Origin: Planktothrix serta PCC 8927
GTDB taxonomy: Bacteria; Cyanobacteriota; Cyanobacteriia; Cyanobacteriales; Microcoleaceae
Reading direction: 5' to 3'
Assembly (NCBI RefSeq): GCF_900010725.2
Contig: NZ_LR734865.1
Span: 180,703 to 235,832 of the forward strand
Length of the DNA: 55,130 nucleotides
Position 1 is the first letter of the stretch. Each line of letters opens with the position of its first letter. Made by a program: the position numbers and the translations under genes. The notes under the pieces were generated by a model, which was not told where the DNA came from, did not search any database, and was given only the letters and a program-made list of their open reading frames with translations. Of the stretch, positions 27,161 through 36,962 are shown piece after piece.

Positions 27161-30100
27161 CTAAGGTTTAGAAACCAATAAAGTTGTTGATGCACTGCGA
27201 CCAAATTCTTCGGGGGTGTATTGTAATTTAGCCTCTGCACCGGGCCATAAATATTCTCCTGGGGTGACAGATCGAACTAAATAATGCAGTTGATAAATTC
27301 CTGGTTCTAAACGATTACTATAGGCAATAATTCGATCCTTGTAAATCGTTTGATAGTTAATGTTCCAACTACTTTTTTGAGCTTGTAATGCTAAATTACT
27401 GGTTTTAAAACTAGCATCAATAGCTTCAAATCCGGCGGGAAGGGGGTCAGTAATCATCACCTGATCAACGGGATGATCGGTAATAATATCTAAACCGATA
27501 TCAAACACTTGTCCGGGTTCAACTTTCAGGAGTTGTTTAGGAGAATTAAGATCAATTGTTTGTAAGATTTTATCCTCATTAGCAGGGCGAATTGTGCGGG
27601 TAATTCTTAACCCATTTAACCGTCCGGGTTGATTCCCTTCCAAACGATACCGATAAGCAACCCAATAATTTAATTGACCCTGATTAGACTGTTGTAAAGT
27701 CAAATCATTTTTGCCTTTGGGTAATTCCGCCAGGGGTACATTTAAACTATAACTCGAATCTTTATACCCTTTGAATTGAGTTTCTCCTAACGTTTGATTT
27801 CCTAATTTAATCGCTACATTAAAGTTAGGAGGTGTAGTTTCAGTTTCAGCATAAGCCACTAAAGCCGTTAACGCTTGTGCATTATCATAACTGCTTCCCC
27901 AAGTCCCATCTTTACGCAGATTCAATAAACTTTGTACCAGTTTATTAACGGTTTCAGATTGGGAATTTTGGTTGATCACTAACCGTAATCCTTGGGATTG
28001 AATTGTTGTGGGAGAATTGAACCAACTATATCCTGGTGGTAAATTTAGAGTCGCAGTTCTTCCCGTAATATAGATCTGTTTTTGCACTTGCTCAAATAGA
28101 CGATTATACTCCGCTTTCCAGTTCGGAAATTGAGATAAATAACGCACAAACTTAATCTGGTTAACAGGATTAAATTTCTCGAAATTTTGCAAGATATCGT
28201 CTAAGAAATCACTGCGTTTTTCTCCCAGTGCATCTAACGCAATTAACGCATTTAACCGGATTTCATTTTTACAAATCTCATCGCTACAAAACTCATATTT
28301 TCCAGGGTTATCAACTCCTAGAGTTAAATAAGTTTTCAGAGAATTGATCACCTGAGAATTAACAGGAAATCCAGCCTTTTGTGCTTGTGCTAAGGCTTCT
28401 CCTGTATAGGCAGAAAGCAAAGGATCAGAGGATCTTGAACCCGGATACGCTGCAATTCCGCCATCTTCTTGTTGTAGATTGGTAATAGTTTGCAAAGCGG
28501 TTTTAGCGCGTTCAGGTAACTGCAATTGGCTGAAACTTTGACCATATTTTTTACCTAATATTTGCAAATTAGCAGTGCTGATTAATTCGCTAACAGCAGG
28601 TTCCAGAAATGGCCATTTTTCTGGATTAAAGACTTGTTCAGCAGCAGCCGTGAATTGAGGAATTAAGGTACTAGATAAATTAATCTCTAATCCTCCTACA
28701 TCAGGAACAACTTTTTTACTAATATTCAGAGGAATTGTTACGGAATTAGTGGTGCGTCCTGACTCAATTACCTGTTCGATCAGGTTAAATGTTTTAACCT
28801 CTAAAGGCACTTCAAACCCATCAGATTTGCCGTTAAATTCTGTTGTAAATTGAACTTGAGCATTACCCGCTTGTTTAACTAAAATGGGGAATCGATAGGC
28901 GTTTGTTCCCGCTTCTGCTTTGGTTTTTAAGGTTTGTTGATTGGCGTTTCCTGGGGAAAATTGAATTCCTCCATTAACGGTTCCCGTAATATTTAAGTTG
29001 CCTTTTTCTTCCGTTAAATTGGTAATCGATAATCCGGCTAAAATGCGATCGCCAGGACGCGCAAATTGAGGTAAAATTGGATTAGATAGCAACGATTGAG
29101 TCGTCATAAATGTAGTTTCAGCCGAACCAAATTTGAGATTTCCATCGGTTGCAACTACCATCACTCGCCAGGTCGTTAAATCATCAGGAAGCTTAAAATT
29201 AACGGTTGCTTTTCCTTGATTATCCGTAATAATTGAACCGTTATAAAAAGCTAACGGTTGAAATTCTTTCCGAATGCGAGGATTAGCAGTAGCCGTAGAT
29301 AAACCACCTCCATAACCCCAACCTTTTGCTAACGGAGATGCGATTTGATTTAAAATAACCGCAGGACGATTATCACTAAATCGGGTGGAAATTGGTTGTT
29401 CAGCATAGACCGTTTCAACTAAATTTGGCGGACGATAACCATTCAGTTGTAACACTGAATCATTCACCACCATTACGGTTAATTGTCCGCGAAGGGGTTG
29501 ATTTTGGGTATCCGTTAAGGTTAGATTTAAGCTTTGTTCAGAACCCGGTTCTAGCTTTTCTTTTTGGGGATTAACTTGTACTTGCAGATATTGATCTTCG
29601 AGGTTAATCTTAAACGGTGTTAACCCAATTTTAGCTAAATTCTCTAAGCTACCCGGTTCGAGTTCAGAAAGAGGTTTTCCTTGTCGGACTAATACCGCTT
29701 CAACTGCTGCATTGGGTAACATTTCCGGCGTGACTTGAAACTGAATTTCGGGCGCACCTCCTTTAACGTTTATCACCTTTTGATACAGAGGTTTATCGCG
29801 TACCACTGCAAAATATAATTCTCCTTCTTCGTAAGGAGATTGAATTAAAGCGGTTGCAGTTTCTCCGGGTTTATAGGTGGTTTTATTCAGTTTAATTTCT
29901 AAACGATTTTCATTAATTCCTCCCCAGTTTACGAGTTGATTTCCTGTCACCCAGATTTGTAAATCTGTCGCTGTAATTTCATTATTTTCATCGCTAAAAT
30001 TAGCGCGAATGCGATAAGAACCGGACTCTGGAGCAGTTAGAGAAACGGTTTGTTCCTTTTGACCCGATTTGACATCAACTTGAGAAACTGTTTGATATTG

Positions 30101-32902
30101 AATTTGATTTTTATTGGTTTGTCCTCCTTCTACCACCCGTGTAACCTGGCTATAATCCATTTTTTGCAATTGCAAATTTACCCCAACATTTTCTAAGGGT
30201 TTTCCTTGATAATCAGTAACAATTACATCAATGGGTAAAGCCTTACCTGCTTCACCAATAAACGGCGTTTTTAACCCGATTAAACGGTCACTGGGAACAG
30301 CAATAAAGGATTGAGAATTGGCAACGGATAAATTAGAAATATCGGTAACTTCTACATCCACTCGATAGGTCATGGGATAGGGTAAATCTTGAGCAACGGT
30401 AACGGTTTTAGTTCCCTGACCCTGTGCATCTAATTGTTGATTTTCCTGCAATACGCTATCAGAAACATTAGGCTTTTCTTCCGGCCAAAACCATTGACGA
30501 CCAAAGGAATAATTTTCCCATCCTTTGGGAATAAAATCCGTTGCTGTGCGAGTCACATAATATTTAGCCGCACCCTCCGCAACGGGAGAACCAAACAGAT
30601 ATTCACTCTTAGCATTGGCTGTAATGGTTTCTCCAATTTTGGCAAATTTTTGATCTAAATTCAGGTTGACTTTAAAATTGGGGGGTTTGAATTCAGCAAC
30701 GCGGAAGTTCCCCAAAATTTCTACTCCATTTTGGTTTTTTGCCCGAATAATATAATTTCCTAACGGTTGGTTTGCTGCTAAGGGTAATTCTACTGAAAAT
30801 GTCGCAAATTCATTAGTTTGATAATCTCCCAATTCTTGCTTTTCTCCTTTTGAATTGTCTAATGTCACTGTATAATTTTCATTTTTATTCGGTTTTAACA
30901 TCCCATTTTCTAGGGAATAGGCTACACCTGTTAAGGCAACTTTTTCTCCGGGTTTATAAAGTTGACGGTCGGAAAAAATTACCCCCCGTGATAGGGTTTG
31001 CTGGTCTTCCCAACTAGCATCAATTCCATATTCGTAAGCTCCAATATAGGAAAATGTTCGAGTAAATGCCCAATCTTTGCCTTCTTTAGCAATTACTAAT
31101 AATTCTGGTGGTTTCGCAAACCGTTTCCCCTTCATACATTGTTGTAACTGTTGAGAATTTAACAGTAACGTTCCCTGATTATCGGTCGTTCCCGTTGCAC
31201 AAGCTTGAGGTTTAGGATGGGATTTGGCATCGAGTTGAGAGGGATAAATTTCAACGTTTACGCCTTCAGCAACGGAACCATTATCTAAGTGATGAACTCG
31301 TACTAATCCTGACTCTGGAAACCATTGAGCAAAGACTCCTAAATTCGTTAACTGTACCAGTCCAGCAAATTGCGGTTCACTCCATTTTTGTTGACCTTCT
31401 TGTTGATATTTAGTTGTTTTTGCTGTCACGCCATAAGCTAACAGTCCCGTATTTCCCCCTAATTTTTCTCGTAAATTAATCGAGGTTTCTTGAATTTCAT
31501 TTTTAGGGGTAGAAACTGCAAATGTTGTCCATTTTTCCGGGGGAAGTAACAGATTTTTTTTCTGGGTTCTAGGGTAAGCGGTATCGGTATAAACTAAATC
31601 GGTCGGTTGAACAACTTGGTAAGCTGCTCGATATTTTGATTCGGGTAAATTCAAGGTAGAAATATTCAGTTCTAAATTTTGTTGAGAGGGGAAAATATTC
31701 AGTCCTGAAGGGACAAAAATATTGGGGGTTAAATCTCCGGTTTTATGAGTCAGGGTAACGGGTTTTCCTAATTTCTGATTAAATTGATCTTCGAGGTCTG
31801 CGCCAATGGTAATGGTATAATTAGTTTGGGGTTCTAATGCCCAAGGATTGAGGGTTACACGGTCATTATTATCATAGGCTTGGATGACTTTAATATCGGG
31901 TTTAGGTGCAGGCTGAATGGTAATATTTTTTAGGGCTGATTCTGCAATAATTCCATTATTAAATTGCAGTTGGGGGTTCCCGGTTACGAACCGTCCTGAT
32001 GTTCCTTCTATACTTGCTTTACCGGGAAGTTCTAAACTGGTAAATTTTAACGGGTCATAGGTTTTAATAATGTTAGAAATCTCAACTTGAGTCTCTAAAT
32101 TCCCGTAAGCAGGACGTAACCCTGGTGTAATTTTAAATTGATAGCGGTTAGCGGTTTGTAATTGTTGTTTGGGGGTAACAAGATATTCCCAGGTTTGAAC
32201 AGCAGGATTAAATTCGGCTTGGGGTTCAAGGGGAGTTTTATTATCTTCTGATTCTGCTAATTTAACCTCAACAGAAATAGCTTGATTTGTTTTTACAGAA
32301 ATCAGTTGTAAGTGTTGTTTTAAAGAGTTTAAATCTAATTCTACATTAGAATTAAATTTGAGTTGAGGATTTAACCCTAGGGGATTGTCTGGGGAACCGG
32401 GTTGATCTTTGCTTCCGGGTAAATTGGATAATTTTATCGGTTCGGTGGCAAATGTCCAAGCAATATCCTGGTCTAATTGATGTTGGTTTAAATCGGTTAA
32501 TCCTTTTTTGATGGTGACTTGTAAACGAGTGGCTAAGGGTAAAGCTTTATCGGCTTGAAATCCAACCATTTTTGGGGTTAAAAACCGAAATTCACCGGGT
32601 ATTTTAGGAGTAATCTCAAAGTTGTTTAAAAGTTGTTTTTGTCCTGAACCATCTAAGTTTTCAAGCGGAATTAAAGGATCTTTAAAAATAACATGAATTT
32701 GGCTTAATTCTGGACTCTCACCCAAGGGATTAATAGCTTCAATCCAGTTCGGAAGTTGGGGTTTAGGTAAATCCGCTACCAGTGGGATGACTTCGCTAAC
32801 AGGTGAATGACTGATGATGCGACATCCCACCAAAGTTAAGATAAACAGAAAAACGAAGATAAACCGCCTCCGAATTTGGCGGAATTGGGTAAAATTTCTC
32901 AT
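27161..32902 (-). CDS. Bacterial alpha-2-macroglobulin family lipoprotein without thioester motif
   Basis: 1,913 residues. The signal peptide ends in a lipobox (LTLVGC, Cys27), so it is probably anchored in the periplasm. The body has Ig-like MG domains (e.g. DRQLYKPGEKVALTGVAYS), the alpha-2-macroglobulin core WRVMVVATDGNLKFGSAETT, and a helical thioester-domain region. Where family members carry a Cys-x-Glu-Gln thioester, this one reads KWPFLEPAVSEL (W1430-E1434), so the thioester cannot form. A C-terminal MG-type domain ends it. Known homologues trap proteases in the periplasm and often pair with penicillin-binding protein 1C; no pbpC lies nearby. It may act as a non-covalent trap or a structural protein. 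Confidence 0.92.
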   Translation of the reverse strand: MRNFTQFRQIRRRFIFVFLFILTLVGCRIISHSPVSEVIPLVADLPKPQLPNWIEAINPLGESPELSQIHVIFKDPLIPLENLDGSGQKQLLNNFEITPKIPGEFRFLTPKMVGFQADKALPLATRLQVTIKKGLTDLNQHQLDQDIAWTFATEPIKLSNLPGSKDQPGSPDNPLGLNPQLKFNSNVELDLNSLKQHLQLISVKTNQAISVEVKLAESEDNKTPLEPQAEFNPAVQTWEYLVTPKQQLQTANRYQFKITPGLRPAYGNLETQVEISNIIKTYDPLKFTSLELPGKASIEGTSGRFVTGNPQLQFNNGIIAESALKNITIQPAPKPDIKVIQAYDNNDRVTLNPWALEPQTNYTITIGADLEDQFNQKLGKPVTLTHKTGDLTPNIFVPSGLNIFPSQQNLELNISTLNLPESKYRAAYQVVQPTDLVYTDTAYPRTQKKNLLLPPEKWTTFAVSTPKNEIQETSINLREKLGGNTGLLAYGVTAKTTKYQQEGQQKWSEPQFAGLVQLTNLGVFAQWFPESGLVRVHHLDNGSVAEGVNVEIYPSQLDAKSHPKPQACATGTTDNQGTLLLNSQQLQQCMKGKRFAKPPELLVIAKEGKDWAFTRTFSYIGAYEYGIDASWEDQQTLSRGVIFSDRQLYKPGEKVALTGVAYSLENGMLKPNKNENYTVTLDNSKGEKQELGDYQTNEFATFSVELPLAANQPLGNYIIRAKNQNGVEILGNFRVAEFKPPNFKVNLNLDQKFAKIGETITANAKSEYLFGSPVAEGAAKYYVTRTATDFIPKGWENYSFGRQWFWPEEKPNVSDSVLQENQQLDAQGQGTKTVTVAQDLPYPMTYRVDVEVTDISNLSVANSQSFIAVPSDRLIGLKTPFIGEAGKALPIDVIVTDYQGKPLENVGVNLQLQKMDYSQVTRVVEGGQTNKNQIQYQTVSQVDVKSGQKEQTVSLTAPESGSYRIRANFSDENNEITATDLQIWVTGNQLVNWGGINENRLEIKLNKTTYKPGETATALIQSPYEEGELYFAVVRDKPLYQKVINVKGGAPEIQFQVTPEMLPNAAVEAVLVRQGKPLSELEPGSLENLAKIGLTPFKINLEDQYLQVQVNPQKEKLEPGSEQSLNLTLTDTQNQPLRGQLTVMVVNDSVLQLNGYRPPNLVETVYAEQPISTRFSDNRPAVILNQIASPLAKGWGYGGGLSTATANPRIRKEFQPLAFYNGSIITDNQGKATVNFKLPDDLTTWRVMVVATDGNLKFGSAETTFMTTQSLLSNPILPQFARPGDRILAGLSITNLTEEKGNLNITGTVNGGIQFSPGNANQQTLKTKAEAGTNAYRFPILVKQAGNAQVQFTTEFNGKSDGFEVPLEVKTFNLIEQVIESGRTTNSVTIPLNISKKVVPDVGGLEINLSSTLIPQFTAAAEQVFNPEKWPFLEPAVSELISTANLQILGKKYGQSFSQLQLPERAKTALQTITNLQQEDGGIAAYPGSRSSDPLLSAYTGEALAQAQKAGFPVNSQVINSLKTYLTLGVDNPGKYEFCSDEICKNEIRLNALIALDALGEKRSDFLDDILQNFEKFNPVNQIKFVRYLSQFPNWKAEYNRLFEQVQKQIYITGRTATLNLPPGYSWFNSPTTIQSQGLRLVINQNSQSETVNKLVQSLLNLRKDGTWGSSYDNAQALTALVAYAETETTPPNFNVAIKLGNQTLGETQFKGYKDSSYSLNVPLAELPKGKNDLTLQQSNQGQLNYWVAYRYRLEGNQPGRLNGLRITRTIRPANEDKILQTIDLNSPKQLLKVEPGQVFDIGLDIITDHPVDQVMITDPLPAGFEAIDASFKTSNLALQAQKSSWNINYQTIYKDRIIAYSNRLEPGIYQLHYLVRSVTPGEYLWPGAEAKLQYTPEEFGRSASTTLLVSKP

Positions 32903-33149
32903 CGTCTTTAATTATGATACTTCCTTTTGTAATAACAGATATTTTAATCAAAATTCCAGAAAATTCCAGAAGATTTAATTTTCGTTTTTGTTTAGGGGTT
33001 CAGGGGTGCAAAGTGACCGGATTCCGAATTAAAACTGTTACAAAAATTAACAGAAATTAGAGATGAGTTTGTTAATTGAAGGTATCTCTGTTCAAAATAT
33101 TATGCTATAATATCTCAATTAATTTTATAATTCTATTTTCAAAATCGCT

Positions 33150-33737
33150 ATGGAAACCAATATTCTGACTTTACCTCCCATTTTAACATTAAAACTCGAT
33201 TTAACTCAGGAACAATTTTGGCAATTGTGTCAAGAAAATCATAATTTTCAATTTGAACGCACGGCTACAGGAGAATTAATTATTATGCCCCCAACAGGAG
33301 GAAATACAGGGAAACGGAATGCTGATTTAATTTTTCAACTTCTAGCTTGGAAACGCCAGAATAATTTAGGTGAAGTCTTCGATTCTAATACGGGTTTTAC
33401 CCTTCCCAATGGTGCTGACCGTTCTCCTGATGCGTCTTGGGTGAGTCGGGAACGTTGGGAGGCGTTAACACCTGAACAACAGGATAAATTTGTACCGTTG
33501 TGCCCTGATTTTGTGGTGGAGTTAATGTCTCCGAGTGATCGTTTAGAAAAAACTCGTCAAAAAATGCAAGAATATCAAGAGAATGGGGCAAAATTAGGCT
33601 GGTTAATTAATCGTAAACAGCAACAAATTGAAATTTATCGTTGGCATCAAGCGGTAGAAATTTTAGAACATCCCAACCAAATTTCAGGCGAAGACGTTTT
33701 ACCTGGTTTTGTCTTAGATTTAACCTCGATTTGGTAA
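33150..33737 (+). CDS. Uma2-family putative endonuclease
   Basis: 195 residues of the Uma2/DUF820 family, a PD-(D/E)xK-fold group with dozens of copies in cyanobacterial genomes. The nuclease-like core is visible: ADRSPDASWVS, PLCPDFVVELMSPSDR and ENGAKLGWLINRKQQQIEIY. Function is unproven; some annotate it as a restriction-like enzyme. Two more members lie at 40202 and 41021, sharing only the fold motifs. It is monocistronic, followed by heptamer repeats. Confidence 0.88.
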   Translation: METNILTLPPILTLKLDLTQEQFWQLCQENHNFQFERTATGELIIMPPTGGNTGKRNADLIFQLLAWKRQNNLGEVFDSNTGFTLPNGADRSPDASWVSRERWEALTPEQQDKFVPLCPDFVVELMSPSDRLEKTRQKMQEYQENGAKLGWLINRKQQQIEIYRWHQAVEILEHPNQISGEDVLPGFVLDLTSIW

Positions 33738-33778
33738 ACGCTGAAGGATTTAAACGATATAGCCTATATTTGTCCACA

Positions 33779-33827
33779 GTTAACAGTCAACGGTCAACGG
33801 TCAACCTCCAACAGTCAACCTCCAACC
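33779..33827. repeat. Heptanucleotide tandem repeat (GTCAACS-type)
   Basis: Seven contiguous heptamers, GTTAACA then variants of GTCAACG/C and TCCAACA/C. It is the same family as the array at 17615, here more degenerate. Confidence 0.85.
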
Positions 33828-33905
33828 GCCAGACTATTCACAAACGTCAATCAATGGTATCCTAGTGTCAATAGAATTCGTTGTTTAAGTTAAGGTAGGG
33901 AAATT

Positions 33906-34016
33906 ATGCAAGTTAATGATCTGGGCTTTGTTGCTAGCCTTTTGTTTGTGCTAGTTCCTGCTGTTTTTCTGTTGATTCTGTATATTCAAACCCAAAGTCG
34001 GGGAAAAGAAGGTTAA
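33906..34016 (+). CDS. psbM: Photosystem II reaction centre protein M
   Basis: 36-residue thylakoid membrane peptide, [20 protein letters not shown] followed by [13 protein letters not shown]. The single transmembrane helix spans about residues 6-28, and the sequence matches PsbM, which sits at the photosystem II dimer interface. ATG 33906 has a purine-rich upstream stretch (AAGGTAGGGAAATT). The gene is too short for usual gene finders but is conserved and followed by a strong terminator. Expression as a single small transcript is likely. Confidence 0.96.
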   Translation: MQVNDLGFVASLLFVLVPAVFLLILYIQTQSRGKEG

Positions 34017-34052
34017 ATTCAGTTTTGCCTCAATTCTGATTTTATCCTGATG

Positions 34053-34090
34053 AAAAAAGCACCACAACAACAGTTTTGAGGTGCTTTTTT
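34053..34090 (+). terminator. Rho-independent terminator of psbM
   Basis: AAAAAAGCACC (34053-34063) pairs with GGTGCTTTTTT (34080-34090), ending in a six-T run 37 bases after the psbM stop. The A-run makes it effective in both directions, so it may also serve the convergent uspA-like gene. Confidence 0.85.
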
Positions 34091-34131
34091 CTGAAATTCT
34101 CTTGATTAAGGTTATAGACAAACAGGAGGAA

Positions 34132-34986
34132 TTAGGGTGCTTGTGTCCGTGTTAATAAAACAGGACAGTTAGCATAAACCCGAACATAGTCGGACAATGA
34201 ACTTCCCAATAGTCGGTCTAAGTCAATAAAGCTCTTAGCAACGCTAGGCCGACGGTCTGGGGAAGCTAACATCAATAAATCAGCATTCAATTCTTCTGCA
34301 ACGCGGCAGAGTTCAGGGCCCGGTTTACCTGTACCACTGACACAACGGTAGCTGACTCCCTGGCGTTTTGCTTCTTCAATCGCAGGTGCTAAAATCGGAT
34401 CTCGGTCGGCATTGCTGCTGAAGTCCTCGCTCGATTTCCCAGATAAATCTTTATTAATGTGGACTAAAATTATTTGTGAGCCAGAGAGAGATTTAGCAAA
34501 AGAAAGTGCCAACTGTAAACACTCTTTAGATGCCTCTGATTTATCCACAGCCACCATAATTCGGCGCAGTTTTTTCACATAAGCATCGTCCTTGACCAAG
34601 AGCATCGGACGACTGGTTAATTGAAACACATACTGACTGACCGAGTTTTCCAAAATCGCTTGGATGCGGCCTAAACCCCGTGACCCCATAATAATTAAAT
34701 CGACATTTTCCTCGTCAGCGACGTGGGAAACGATATCCTTGGGATCACCTTGTTTGAGTTGAGGATTAATTTGCTTCGGGTCAAGCTGAATCGATTTCAC
34801 GGCTTCTGCGAGAATTTTCCCCCCCTCCTCTAACTTTTCAGACATCGTATCCGAACTAATTTGAGTGGGGACAACGTGCAGAACTGTGACAGATGCTTGT
34901 TTGAAGGTGGGGATATCCAGCAGCATATTCAGCATTTCTTCGCATAATCCCCGACCGGCAACAGCAACTAGAATTTTTTTTATCAT
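34132..34986 (-). CDS. Tandem universal stress protein (UspA family)
   Basis: 284 residues with two Usp domains. Domain 1 (about 1-134) begins MIKKILVAVAGRG and holds the nucleotide-loop motif IIMGSRGLGRIQAILENSVS. Domain 2 (about 140-284) begins RRIMVAVDKSEASKECLQLA but its loop reads LMLASPDRRPS, lacking the Gly-x-Gly part. Thus only the first half looks competent to bind ATP. Family members accumulate under starvation or stress; the target is unknown. It is convergent with psbM. Confidence 0.92.
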   Translation of the reverse strand: MIKKILVAVAGRGLCEEMLNMLLDIPTFKQASVTVLHVVPTQISSDTMSEKLEEGGKILAEAVKSIQLDPKQINPQLKQGDPKDIVSHVADEENVDLIIMGSRGLGRIQAILENSVSQYVFQLTSRPMLLVKDDAYVKKLRRIMVAVDKSEASKECLQLALSFAKSLSGSQIILVHINKDLSGKSSEDFSSNADRDPILAPAIEEAKRQGVSYRCVSGTGKPGPELCRVAEELNADLLMLASPDRRPSVAKSFIDLDRLLGSSLSDYVRVYANCPVLLTRTQAP

Positions 34987-35102
34987 GTTTATTTCCTTGG
35001 GATTAAAATAAATGATTTGTCAGTGATCAGATTCTATCCGACTCGAATTAAAAAGGTTCCCTACCTAGGATAAACCTGAGCGTTGACAGATAATTTGTAG
35101 AA

Positions 35103-35612
35103 ATGTTGCGTTCTGAATCTATTTGTAACGTGTTTGAAACAAATCCTCTCTCTGAATCGACGTCCTCAACAGATACCCCATCGGAAAATCCTTGGTTTGA
35201 CTATGTTGTGCGGGTTTCTCCCCATCATACCGACTATGGCGGGATTGTTTGGCATGGGACTTATCTGTCTTGGATGGAAGAAGCGCGGGTAGAACGGTTA
35301 CGTTTGACCGGATTGGAGTATCATGACTTAGTAGAAATCGGGTGCGAATTGCCTGTTGTGGAACTCAATATTCGTTATCATCAACCCGTGAAAATGGGGA
35401 TGCAGGTTGTTGTTAAAAGTCGCATACTATCCACCAAAGGCGTGCGACTCCCTTGGGAATATCGAATTGAATCCGTAGATGGTGAATGCCATTATCTTAC
35501 GGCTCAAGTCACCTTAGTGCCTATAGACCGACACACAGGCAAAATTATGCGTCGTTTACCCCCGATGTTACAAGCCTCCTTGGCTCAACTGCTACCTGAA
35601 CTAACGCTATAA
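35103..35612 (+). CDS. Hotdog-fold acyl-CoA thioesterase
   Basis: 169 residues. The 4-hydroxybenzoyl-CoA thioesterase-type signature RVSPHHTDYGGIVWHGTYLS (about 38-57) contains the catalytic Asp, and VVELNIRYHQPVKMGMQVVV forms a core strand pair. Cyanobacteria use a related enzyme (MenI) for 1,4-dihydroxy-2-naphthoyl-CoA in phylloquinone synthesis; this one is longer by an N-terminal Ser/Thr-rich stretch of about 35 residues, and the substrate is undecided. An internal start could remove that stretch. Confidence 0.88.
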   Translation: MLRSESICNVFETNPLSESTSSTDTPSENPWFDYVVRVSPHHTDYGGIVWHGTYLSWMEEARVERLRLTGLEYHDLVEIGCELPVVELNIRYHQPVKMGMQVVVKSRILSTKGVRLPWEYRIESVDGECHYLTAQVTLVPIDRHTGKIMRRLPPMLQASLAQLLPELTL

Positions 35613-35746
35613 TTAGTCATTATATTGAGTCCAGTTTGTTGATCCCCAAAAGCAATTCCCCTGTTTGAAACCCCCTCTCCTGAACGCCATCAAACCCTTT
35701 CTCGTCCCCTATTTAACCCCACAAGAGCGGATCACTCTTATCCTGC

Positions 35747-36907
35747 ATGACAACCCGGTATCTTGAAATGGATTTAGCCTCCCATCGATTTATTAGTTAT
35801 TTTGATATTCCAGAAGCTCAACAACTCTGTGATCTGGCAGTAGTCGAACAGTTTGCCGACCAAACTATTATTTTTGAAGAAGGAGAAGACCCCAGTTTTT
35901 TATACTTAGTTTTAGAAGGTCAAGTTGAGTTTAAAAAACAAGCTCCCTTGAATCAATATCAAACCGTTGCTCTCGCTAAAGCCAATGACTTTTTTGGAGA
36001 ATTTGGAGTTTTAGATGGACAACCTCGCAGCGCTAGAGCAATGGCAGCCGGACAGGTGAAATTAGCTAAAATTTCCCGACCGGATTTGATGGAAATTTTA
36101 AGCAATGCTAAGGGTAAAGTGATTCTGAATTTATTCAGTTATATTATTCACCATTTGCGAGTCACTACGGATCAATATGTCAATCAATTAGTCCATAAAG
36201 AAAAAATGGAATTAGTCGGCGAAATGGTAAATACCATTCTGCATGACTTTAGAAGTCCCTTTACCGGAATTCAGTTATCCAGTACCATGCTCAAGGAAAT
36301 GCACCCCGATGAAGAAACTCAAGAATGGTGTGATTTAATTTCCATGCAAATTCAACGAATGTTAGGGATGGCAGAGGAAGTTTTAGAATTTGCTAAAGGC
36401 ACTACGGTACTGTATCGTAAACCCGTTACTGTTGCCAAAATGCTGCAACATTTTGAGAAATTAAATCGGGTTTATTTTCAATCGACCCAGGTTGACTTTT
36501 CGGTAAAAGCCGATGAAAAGTGTATTATATATGTTGATGAAAATAAACTAATTCGAGTCCTTCAGAATTTAGTTGGGAATGCGGTAGAAGCCTTTGAAAA
36601 ACCCGGTGGAAAAATTATAGTCACAGCCACAGGAACTCAAGAATGGGTGAAAATTGCCATTGCGGATAATGGCCCTGGAATTCCTGACGCCATTCGAGAA
36701 CATTTATTTGATGCGTTTGTCACCTATGGAAAACGCAGTGGTACTGGCTTAGGAACTGCGATCGCTAAATCTATTATTGATGCTCATGGCGGGAAAATTG
36801 AGTTTAAATCAATTCCCCAGGAAGGAACTACTTTTTATATCCTCCTTCCTCAAACTCAACGGTCAGAAATGCAAGCAGAAGTTGCTGAAGAAGTCAAATT
36901 AAACTAG
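35747..36907 (+). CDS. Cyclic-nucleotide-sensing histidine kinase
   Basis: 386 residues, no membrane segment. An N-terminal cNMP-binding domain (about 13-135: GEDPSFLYLVLEGQV, FFGEFGVLDGQPRSARAMA with the phosphate-binding Arg) precedes a HisKA region with the phospho-acceptor H166 in ILHDFRSPF. The HATPase domain has its N box at NLVGNAVEAFE, G1 DNGPGIP and G2 GTGLGTAIAKSIIDAHGG. A soluble kinase responding to cAMP or cGMP is the simplest reading. No response regulator gene adjoins it, so the partner is elsewhere. Confidence 0.92.
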   Translation: MTTRYLEMDLASHRFISYFDIPEAQQLCDLAVVEQFADQTIIFEEGEDPSFLYLVLEGQVEFKKQAPLNQYQTVALAKANDFFGEFGVLDGQPRSARAMAAGQVKLAKISRPDLMEILSNAKGKVILNLFSYIIHHLRVTTDQYVNQLVHKEKMELVGEMVNTILHDFRSPFTGIQLSSTMLKEMHPDEETQEWCDLISMQIQRMLGMAEEVLEFAKGTTVLYRKPVTVAKMLQHFEKLNRVYFQSTQVDFSVKADEKCIIYVDENKLIRVLQNLVGNAVEAFEKPGGKIIVTATGTQEWVKIAIADNGPGIPDAIREHLFDAFVTYGKRSGTGLGTAIAKSIIDAHGGKIEFKSIPQEGTTFYILLPQTQRSEMQAEVAEEVKLN

Positions 36908-36962
36908 GTTTAAGTTTAACCCTAAAAACAGAATTAAACTGTTAAATTTATTCTATTTTCCT

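Noticed and set aside
33641-33865. Open frame overlapping the Uma2 gene end
   Set aside because: Its C-terminal part translates heptamer repeats (Ser/Gln-rich) and it overlaps a confident gene in another frame.
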